In this document: positions 26,248 through 31,432 of the stretch, piece after piece
How the letters are laid out: every line of letters begins with the position of its first letter
Numbering within the stretch: position 1 is the first letter of the stretch
NCBI GenBank assembly: GCA_900765705.1
Contig: CAAFSR010000170.1
Location: 1-31,432, forward strand
Source: an uncultured Faecalibacterium sp.
GTDB lineage: Bacteria > Bacillota > Clostridia > Oscillospirales > Ruminococcaceae
Reading direction: 5' to 3'
Length of the DNA stretch: 31,432 nucleotides
The notes under the pieces: generated by a model
The model's database searches: none
What the model was told of the DNA's origin: nothing
The model's input: the letters and a program-made list of their open reading frames with translations, nothing else
Made by a program: the position numbers and the translations under genes

Positions 26248-27351
26248 ATGGGCAAGGCAACAGTCTACTGCATTATGCACACGGAAAGATGTGTGGCACA
26301 GGTGAGTACGGCTGGTGAGTGTAAAATTTATTTTGAAGATTTCATGCCCTATGGTCTAGTGCTGAAAGAATCGAATGACTTTGATACTCGAATCAATAAT
26401 GTGATTAGTTTCCATTCATGGTGTGCATCTCGGCTGATACCACGTGACCGCACTTATGCAAAGGAAATCCTGAACAGCATTGGCGCATCCCAGAGTGTTA
26501 CGGATCGGGAGCGTGCACAGATTGCGCTTTCGTACCATTGCCTGTCTCTGCTGGATGTGTTCTGGGTAAAAGAAGAAAATGAGACTGTCCGATTTGAGGA
26601 TATCAATCTCTACACACACTCTTTAAGCAACGCTCTTGTGAATATTGCACTGCGTGGGCATCAGATGACTGTGACAAATGCCCATCTTTTGGCAAATGAT
26701 TTGTCCACTGGCGGATGCTATCCTAAAGCGTGGGTGCGCAAGGATGATGGCTTCTATCTTTATAAAGATGGTGGACAAGATGCAGTTGAGCGTGAGGTGC
26801 TGGCAAGTAAGATCTGTCGATGCTTTGACTGTCATCAGGTTCTGTATGAGCAGGGAATGTTTGAGAACGAGCCGGTTTCCATCAGCAAAATTATGACCTC
26901 GCAGCGATATAGCCTTGTGACGTATGCAGCCTATGATGTCTACTGCACAAACCATGATTGGAACACGCTGGATAAGATTTTAGAGTTGGACGCCCACGGA
27001 TACTATATGATGAACATTCTGGATTATCTGGTGGGCAACACCGACCGCCATTGGGAAAACTGGGGTCTGTTGGTGGACAATGAGACGAATCAACCTATCC
27101 GCCTACATGACCTGATGGACTTCAACCGAGCATTTCAGCAGTATGACATATTGGATGGTGCAAGCTGTTTGACCGTTGGAAAGCGGCACTTGAGCCAGAG
27201 AGAAGCAGCATTGGAGGCAGTAAGGAATATAGATTTGAATCAGTTACATAATGTAGATGGAACAATCTTTAGGCGATATAAGATTCGGAAGGACTTATTT
27301 AAAATAAGACTAACCATCTTGACGAGTGAAACGAGTAAGATGAAAATCTAA
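26248..27351 (+). CDS. HipA-like protein kinase
   Basis: This 367-residue protein shows the HipA/PI3K-like kinase signature: YLVGNTDRHWENWGLL with the catalytic-loop aspartate D266 and N271, followed by RLHDLMDFNRAF, where D288 or D291 is the metal-binding aspartate. The strand GFYLYKDGG near residue 175 would hold the ATP-contacting lysine. It lacks the short HipB-type HTH partner of classic toxin-antitoxin loci. The start at ATG 26248 is chosen because the promoter excludes earlier TTG codons; GGTGGTGGAGG lies upstream but close. GTG 26218 is an alternative. It sits 16 bases before the GHKL-nuclease gene in the same transcript, so the two should act together, perhaps with the kinase as regulator or effector. 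That link is inferred. Confidence 0.78.
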   Translation: MGKATVYCIMHTERCVAQVSTAGECKIYFEDFMPYGLVLKESNDFDTRINNVISFHSWCASRLIPRDRTYAKEILNSIGASQSVTDRERAQIALSYHCLSLLDVFWVKEENETVRFEDINLYTHSLSNALVNIALRGHQMTVTNAHLLANDLSTGGCYPKAWVRKDDGFYLYKDGGQDAVEREVLASKICRCFDCHQVLYEQGMFENEPVSISKIMTSQRYSLVTYAAYDVYCTNHDWNTLDKILELDAHGYYMMNILDYLVGNTDRHWENWGLLVDNETNQPIRLHDLMDFNRAFQQYDILDGASCLTVGKRHLSQREAALEAVRNIDLNQLHNVDGTIFRRYKIRKDLFKIRLTILTSETSKMKI

Positions 27352-27367
27352 GGGAGGCGTTAACATA

Positions 27368-29386
27368 ATGAAACACAGTCTAGAAGTTAAGAGTCAAAGT
27401 ATAGAGGCATCTGGTATTACAAAAGATTATAAAGAAGCTCTAGTTGAGTATATTTGGAATGGTTTTGAGGCAAATGCGACTCAGGTGGAAGTATCTTATA
27501 TCCCCAATGATTTGGGTGGGTTATCAGAAATTAAGATTTATGATAATGGCGAAGGAATAAGTCATTCAACACTAAACGATACATTTGGGACATTTTTGAC
27601 ATCTAAAAAGAATAGCTACCCTAATCCATTTAAAACAAAAGCAAACAAAGGAAAAGGAAGATTTTCGGGATTTGGCATAGCAGCGGCTTTAAAATGGAGT
27701 ACTGTATATAAAGAAGGAAATGAAAATTTCAAATACGAAATTATAATAGAGAGTGATAAGAAAAATGAGTTTGAAGAAACACAAATAGAGAAAACGAATG
27801 ACAATACTGGAACAGAAGTCACAATTTCGCAAATTGATGAAGTGACGGTAGCGGAAATGTCTATGGAAGCGTTACGTGAATCGCTTCTGAAAGAATTTGC
27901 GTGGTTTTTATTTCTTGAAAAAAATAGAGAACTTCAGCTTAAGATAAATGGAGAAGTTCTAAAGTATGAGGATTATGTTGACACGGAACTGAGCAAAGAA
28001 AAAATAATCCGATTAGAGGAAAATAATTTTATTATCTCGATAGTTGTATGGAAAAACGCAATCAAAGAAAAGTACTGTATTTATTATATGGATACGCAAG
28101 GTATAACTAAAGGAAAAGATAGCACGGCGTTTAATAGAAACACGGTGAATTTTTGCCACAGTGTGTTTGTGAAATCTGCATACTTTAATAACAAAAAAGA
28201 CGTAAATTGTGAAGAATATGAAGACGAAAAGGTAGAACAACAAACCTTGGATAATGAAAAAATTTTATTGCGAAAACTTAAACATGAAATTCGTAAATTG
28301 ATAGAAGAGGTCCTGGGAAAATATTTAGCCCAAAAAGCAGATGAGGCGGTAAAGGGGATGATGGATAGAAAATCGTTTCCCCAATTTGGGAATGATATAT
28401 ATGGGGAGATGAAAAAAAGAGAATTGATTTCAGTAACAAAAGAGCTGTATCAGTTAGAGTCAAGGATCTTTTATAAGTTGAAACCAATTCAAGAAAAGTC
28501 ACTGCTCGGATTTTTAAATTTGCTGTTGGATTCTACTGAAAGAGAAAACATATTAGAATTTATTTCTCAAATTGTGGATTTAACACCGAAACAGAGAGAA
28601 GACTTTGCAGATGTTTTAAAAAAGACGAAGTTGAGTAATGTGATTGATTCGATTCGTTTTATAGAAAATCGGTACAAAGTGATTGAAGGGCTAAAATGGA
28701 TGCTTTATAGCATGGAACCGTATACAAATGAGCGTGATCACATCCAGAAAATTATAGAGCAACATTATTGGCTGTTTGGTGAACAATATAATTTGGTTAC
28801 AGCGGACAAGAGAATGCAAAAGGCACTTGAGAAGTATTTATATCTACTGTACGGTAAAGATAGCCCAGAAGCAGTGCTAACAAAAGATGACGAAGAAATG
28901 CGTCGAATGGATATTTTTTTGTGTGGAGCTAGAAAAACAGAAGACGGAGAAGGAAATGCAATCAAGGAAAATCTAATTGTAGAATTAAAAGCTCCAAAGG
29001 TTGTTCTTACAAAAAAAGTATTGCGACAGATAGAAGACTATATGGATTTTGTTAAGAAACAGCCACAGTTCAATTCCCAGTTCTGTAGATGGAAGTTTAT
29101 AGCTGTTTGCAATGAAATGGATGACGATGTGAAAGAACGACGCAATGTGGGAGAAAATAAAACAGCAGGCAAGAAAGGACTGGTTGTTCAGCTAGAACAA
29201 TACGAACTATACGCATTAACATGGGCAGATGTGTTTGAAAGTTTCGAATTGCGACATAGCTTTTTGCTTGATAAGCTTAATATGGACCGAGAAATGATAG
29301 AAAATGAATTACAGAAAGAAGTTAAAGAATTTGAGGGACGAGAGGCGATAAATGCAATGACCACGAAGCTTTGTGCGAGAGCGTAA
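27368..29386 (+). CDS. GHKL (Hsp90/MutL-fold) ATPase fused to a PD-(D/E)XK nuclease
   Basis: This is a 672-residue protein. The N-terminal GHKL ATPase has all three boxes: N-box EYIWNGFEAN (E27, N31), DNGEG (59-63) and GRFSGFGIAAAL (97-108). A helical middle region (about 280-480) follows. The C-terminal domain holds HIQKIIEQHYWLFGEQYNLV, then MDIFL (D515) and LIVELKAPK (E539, K541), the PD-(D/E)XK pattern seen in Shedu/DUF4263-type nucleases. MutL/MORC-like ATPases fused to restriction nucleases have been predicted as conflict proteins. It would act as a clamp on DNA that cuts when ATP is bound or spent; this is inference. GGGAGG lies 10 bases before the ATG. It is very AT-rich (15 of 60 G+C at 28021-28080). 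It is the last gene before the attachment site. Confidence 0.85.
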   Translation: MKHSLEVKSQSIEASGITKDYKEALVEYIWNGFEANATQVEVSYIPNDLGGLSEIKIYDNGEGISHSTLNDTFGTFLTSKKNSYPNPFKTKANKGKGRFSGFGIAAALKWSTVYKEGNENFKYEIIIESDKKNEFEETQIEKTNDNTGTEVTISQIDEVTVAEMSMEALRESLLKEFAWFLFLEKNRELQLKINGEVLKYEDYVDTELSKEKIIRLEENNFIISIVVWKNAIKEKYCIYYMDTQGITKGKDSTAFNRNTVNFCHSVFVKSAYFNNKKDVNCEEYEDEKVEQQTLDNEKILLRKLKHEIRKLIEEVLGKYLAQKADEAVKGMMDRKSFPQFGNDIYGEMKKRELISVTKELYQLESRIFYKLKPIQEKSLLGFLNLLLDSTERENILEFISQIVDLTPKQREDFADVLKKTKLSNVIDSIRFIENRYKVIEGLKWMLYSMEPYTNERDHIQKIIEQHYWLFGEQYNLVTADKRMQKALEKYLYLLYGKDSPEAVLTKDDEEMRRMDIFLCGARKTEDGEGNAIKENLIVELKAPKVVLTKKVLRQIEDYMDFVKKQPQFNSQFCRWKFIAVCNEMDDDVKERRNVGENKTAGKKGLVVQLEQYELYALTWADVFESFELRHSFLLDKLNMDREMIENELQKEVKEFEGREAINAMTTKLCARA

Positions 29387-29406
29387 TATGATTAAAAACT
29401 TGACGT

Positions 29407-29428
29407 TTGTAGCAGATCTGTAGCAAAT
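29407..29428 (+). repeat. Tandem 11-base repeats, candidate integrase arm sites
   Basis: TTGTAGCAGAT (29407-29417) and CTGTAGCAAAT (29418-29428) are adjacent and agree at 9 of 11 positions. They lie about 50 bases inside the element from the tRNA-derived attachment core, where tyrosine integrases bind short direct repeats. The role is inferred from position. Confidence 0.45.
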
Positions 29429-29439
29429 TGCATTAATTT

Positions 29440-29453
29440 AACGAATAATCGTT
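29440..29453. repeat. Short palindrome next to the attachment core
   Basis: AACGA and TCGTT form a perfect 5-base inverted repeat around ATAA. It sits between the tandem repeats and the tRNA fragment and might be part of a recombinase site, but is short enough to be chance. Confidence 0.3.
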
Positions 29454-29478
29454 CTAAAAAACGAAAAGTCATTATGCA

Positions 29479-29522
29479 TCACACGCAGGGGGTCTGGGGT
29501 TCGAGTCCCTAATTCTCCACCA
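29479..29522 (+). other. attR-like site: 3' half of a tRNA-Val(CAC) gene
   Basis: The sequence folds as the end of a class I tRNA. It has U33 followed by anticodon CAC (29480-29482), the 3' anticodon stem GCAGG (29485-29489) and variable loop GGGTC. The T-arm follows: stem TGGGG/CCCTA around loop TTCGAGT (29500-29506). Then come acceptor strand ATTCTCC, discriminator A and CCA (29520-29522). The 5' half is absent: no GGAGAAT acceptor or D-arm lies upstream, and the left anticodon stem does not pair fully. This is the classic mark left when an element integrates into a tRNA 3' end. The intact tRNA-Val should sit at the other end of the element, to the left of the window. The tRNA identity rests on the anticodon position. 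Confidence 0.78.
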
Positions 29523-29529
29523 TACAGTT

Positions 29530-29577
29530 CGTACTCGAACCCGATTCTCTATGAGAAAGGGTTCGGGTACGTTTTTT
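29530..29577 (+). terminator. Rho-independent terminator behind the tRNA fragment
   Basis: CGTACTCGAACCC (29530-29542) pairs with GGGTTCGGGTACG (29559-29571) with a single T-G wobble, extended inside by TTCTC/GAGAA, and is followed by six T. It starts eight bases after the CCA, where a tRNA gene's own terminator is expected. Confidence 0.85.
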
Positions 29578-29617
29578 GTTTACAGGAGGTTCGCGGTTGC
29601 GGAGTGTAACGAGGCAA

Positions 29618-29640
29618 TGAAAGCCCCAGTGGGGCTTTCA
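29618..29640. repeat. Perfect 10-bp hairpin
   Basis: TGAAAGCCCC and GGGGCTTTCA flank a three-base loop, AGT. There is no T-run after it, so it is not a typical terminator. Confidence 0.6.
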
Positions 29641-29736
29641 AGCGACAGAACGGTCTTGCGCAGCAAGATGGAGGGGCCTCGCCCCGACAAGTTCCTACGG
29701 CGAGAGTACGCAGAACGGTAAGCAAGAAAGAGCAAA

Positions 29737-29773
29737 GGCAGGGTATCATCGTGGCGATGGTATCCTGCCTTTT
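29737..29773 (+). terminator. Long hairpin with short T-run, possible terminator
   Basis: The arms 29737-29751 and 29755-29769 form a 15-base-pair stem, 13 Watson-Crick pairs and two G-T wobbles, around the loop TGG, followed by TTTT. It could stop transcription on the plus strand, although no gene is seen directly upstream. Confidence 0.5.
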
Positions 29774-29795
29774 GTGCGATAGGATGATTATAAGC

Positions 29796-29846
29796 CAAAG
29801 GCTCTCACCTGTTCTGTCGTATGCGCAGAACGAGCGAGAGCCTTTG
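29796..29846. repeat. Two-level hairpin near the gtrA-like gene end
   Basis: CAAAGGCTCTC (29796-29806) and GAGAGCCTTTG (29836-29846) are perfect inverted repeats of 11 bases. Inside them GTTCTG and CAGAAC form a second stem. It lies 34 bases past the stop of the minus-strand gene and may help end that transcript, though no T-run follows on either strand. Confidence 0.55.
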
Positions 29847-29880
29847 TGATGAAAAGAAGAAAATGAAGGAGGATGGCTTG

Positions 29881-30435
29881 TTATTTTGCGGCTTTTTCGC
29901 CCTCCGGGAAGATGATCTTATTCACAAAGAAGAAGATCACCATGGAGATGCCGCCGTTGAGCACGGTGGTGCCGATGTTGTAGATGAAGTCCGGCACCAG
30001 CAGGCCAGCCACCGCCACCCAGATGCAGTTGATGGAGTTGACGATGCAGGTAATGACGCAGAAGGCCAACACATACCAGCCAATTTGTTTGGCCAGATTG
30101 CCCTTGCTGCGGAACACGAAATTGCGCTGGATGGGGAAGTTGATGCACTCGCCGATGACCATGGCGATCATGTAGGCACAGAAGTAGGGCAGGCCGCCGT
30201 GAGCGGCATCGTAGCCGAGGATGTTCCACTTGAAGGTCTCGCCGAACAGGGTGATATCAATGCCCGGCCAGCCAAAATCCACCACCGGCAGGCTTGCAAA
30301 GGCCTGGGGCAGAAACTGCAGCAGCAGGTACTTGAACACGGTGATGAGGTTGGACACGATGACGAACAGTCCGCCCTCCCGCACCCACTTGGCAGCGGCG
30401 GGGTGCTTTGCCGCGAAGTTATTCCAAAAATTCAT
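29881..30435 (-). CDS. GtrA-like multi-pass membrane protein
   Basis: This 184-residue protein has four hydrophobic segments at about 21-42, 83-99, 117-142 and 151-175. The loop NFPIQRNFVFRSKGN (99-113) matches the conserved GtrA motif region. GtrA-family proteins are thought to flip lipid-linked sugars across the cytoplasmic membrane for cell-surface glycosylation. GGAAG sits just before the ATG. It starts 13 bases after the GH3 glycosidase gene on the same strand, so the two are probably one transcript. It lies outside the mobile element and has the GC-rich composition of the host chromosome. The substrate is not predictable from sequence. Confidence 0.8.
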   Translation of the reverse strand: MNFWNNFAAKHPAAAKWVREGGLFVIVSNLITVFKYLLLQFLPQAFASLPVVDFGWPGIDITLFGETFKWNILGYDAAHGGLPYFCAYMIAMVIGECINFPIQRNFVFRSKGNLAKQIGWYVLAFCVITCIVNSINCIWVAVAGLLVPDFIYNIGTTVLNGGISMVIFFFVNKIIFPEGEKAAK

Positions 30436-30448
30436 ATCCTGCTTCCTT

Positions 30449-31432
30449 TCAGCTGTTTTTCAGGCGCTCTTCCATGCGGCTGTTCAGCACGATGTTCTTC
30501 ACAGCCTCCACAAGCACCCGCACAAGGCCGATGACCCAGAAGCCCTGCAGCTCCATCACGATGCCGTCCACCATGCCCATGCTGATGGCTCCGTTGGTCA
30601 TTTTGGCCAGCGCCCGCAGGGGCATATTGTACTGGAACAGGATGTTCAGGTCCGGCTTGCCCTTTTTGATGCTGCGGCGCAGCAGGGCACCCAGTACCGC
30701 CGCTGCCAGCCAGCCGATGGGGCTGCGTCCGTGCCCCATCTCGCCCAGCGTCATGTTGCGGTCGATGCGCACCTTGTTCTCCGGGATGGCATGGCCCAGC
30801 AGCGCCTCAAATTCTGCGTCCGGCACGCTCTGCACCTGCGCGGTGCGGTAATGTTCCAGCGCTTTGCCCGCGTAGGGGTCGGGTGCACCGGTGCCCGCTA
30901 CCGTGACGGCGGCGCTCAGGCGGATATCGGCGCTGGAAGCGCCTACCAGCAGCTGATAGCTGCCGCCCTCCACCTCCCAGCGGTCGGTGGCAACGTTCCA
31001 GTAGCGGAACGCCTTATCGTCCAGCGGGATGGTAACGGTCTTGCTCTCTCCGGCTTCCAGCTGCACTTTGACAAAGCCCTTCAGCTCCTTGACAGGGCGG
31101 AAAATTTTTGCATCCGGTTTTGCCACATACAGCTGCACCACCTCGGCACCTGCACAGCTGCCGGTGTTGGTGACGGTCAGGCTCACGCCGTTTTCGTCTG
31201 CGTTCAGGTCACTGTATGCAAAGCTGGTATAGCTCAGGCCGTAGCCGAAGGGGAAGGCGGTGGGCACACCGGCAGTGTCGTAGTAGCGGTAGCCCACATA
31301 CAGCCCCTCGCGGTACTCCACGGTGGGGCCGTCGCCGCCAAAATTCTCCTTTGCGGGGGTGTCGGCGTAGCGGCAGGCCCAAGTCTCGGCCAGCTTGCCG
31401 CAGGGGTTCTGTGCGCCGGTGAGCACCTCGAC
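30449..31432 (-). CDS. Glycoside hydrolase family 3 protein (beta-glucosidase-like), C-terminal part
   Basis: The window holds the last 327 residues; the reading frame continues past the right edge, so the GTG at 31426 is internal. NPCGKLAETW, VEYREGLYVGYRYYD and FPFGYGLSYTSFAY are the well-known end of the GH3 (alpha/beta)6 sandwich domain. A fibronectin III-like domain follows, about 70-170 residues in from the edge (VSLTVTNTGSCAGAEVVQLYV, KELKGF, FRYWNV). An additional C-terminal region of about 130 residues (from ALEHYRTAQV, with hydrophobic GWLAAAVLGALL) is seen in some Firmicute GH3 proteins. The enzyme removes terminal sugars from beta-linked oligosaccharides. The catalytic residues lie outside the window. 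It is cotranscribed with the GtrA-like gene. Confidence 0.9.
   Translation of the reverse strand, partial: VEVLTGAQNPCGKLAETWACRYADTPAKENFGGDGPTVEYREGLYVGYRYYDTAGVPTAFPFGYGLSYTSFAYSDLNADENGVSLTVTNTGSCAGAEVVQLYVAKPDAKIFRPVKELKGFVKVQLEAGESKTVTIPLDDKAFRYWNVATDRWEVEGGSYQLLVGASSADIRLSAAVTVAGTGAPDPYAGKALEHYRTAQVQSVPDAEFEALLGHAIPENKVRIDRNMTLGEMGHGRSPIGWLAAAVLGALLRRSIKKGKPDLNILFQYNMPLRALAKMTNGAISMGMVDGIVMELQGFWVIGLVRVLVEAVKNIVLNSRMEERLKNS

Larger units (their letters stand above)
29578..29880. other. Hairpin-rich intergenic stretch
   Basis: About 300 bases hold no convincing gene. Three strong hairpins (29618-29640, 29737-29773, 29796-29846) occur in a row, and CGCAGAACG or close variants recur (near 29710 and 29824, with CAGAACGGT at 29645). 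This density of structure suggests a dispersed clostridial intergenic repeat or a structured RNA rather than coding sequence. Confidence 0.5.

Noticed and set aside
29479..29522. A functional tRNA or a tmRNA 3' end
   Set aside because: The 5' acceptor and D-arm are missing, so it is not a working tRNA. CTCCACCA also recalls tmRNA, but the GGGTC variable loop and the U33-CAC anticodon position fit tRNA-Val better.
29549..29798. Short minus-strand frames of 66 and 72 codons
   Set aside because: They run across hairpins and the tRNA terminator and look like translated repeat DNA.
1..31432. CRISPR arrays, rRNA genes, IS elements and a pglX-inverting recombinase
   Set aside because: No regularly spaced repeats, rRNA-like sequence, transposase or recombinase gene, or second pglX copy is visible in the window.

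Overview
The window comes from a Firmicute chromosome, most likely a gut clostridium of the Oscillospiraceae (Faecalibacterium or Subdoligranulum type). The reasons are the codon use, the AGGAGG-type ribosome binding sites, the glycoside hydrolase family 3 gene, and a mixture of GC-rich core genes with AT-rich accessory genes. The genus is inference.

Nearly the whole window is a defence island. Its right border is a 3' half of a tRNA-Val gene (about 29479-29522), followed by what looks like that tRNA's native terminator. This reads as an attachment site of an integrated element that extends leftward out of the window. No integrase lies inside the window.

Layout: (1) 1-2535, minus strand, a partial PLD-nuclease/DEAD-helicase protein with its own promoter. 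(2) 2592-2966, a divergent intergenic region. (3) 2967-18994, plus strand, a complete type 1 BREX operon in the order small HTH protein, brxA, brxB, brxC, trypsin-like protease, pglX, PD-(D/E)XK-like nuclease, pglZ, brxL. The six core genes are canonical; the protease and the nuclease are AT-richer insertions on either side of pglX, and the middle of pglX (about 10440-11640) is also AT-rich, as if its DNA-recognition part had been exchanged. (4) 19010-26084, still plus strand, three further defence-type genes: a DUF262/DUF1524 GmrSD-like protein, a nuclease-helicase fusion, and a large SF1 helicase with zinc fingers. (5) A terminator (26126-26168) and a strong promoter (26174-26202) start a separate two-gene unit: a HipA-like kinase and a GHKL-ATPase fused to a PD-(D/E)XK nuclease. 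(6) 29387-29577, attachment site and terminator. (7) 29578-29880, a hairpin-rich non-coding stretch. (8) 29881-31432, minus strand, ordinary chromosome: a GtrA-like membrane protein and the end of a GH3 glycosidase.

How the genes may work together: PglX is expected to methylate host DNA. BrxA, BrxB, BrxC, PglZ and BrxL block replication of unmodified phage DNA. The DUF262 protein would add restriction of modified phage DNA, as BrxU does in other BREX islands. The two added genes inside the operon may supply cleavage activities (protein and DNA) that classical BREX lacks. The kinase/GHKL-nuclease pair is the best candidate for an undescribed stand-alone system. All assignments come from reading motifs by eye; no database search was possible.
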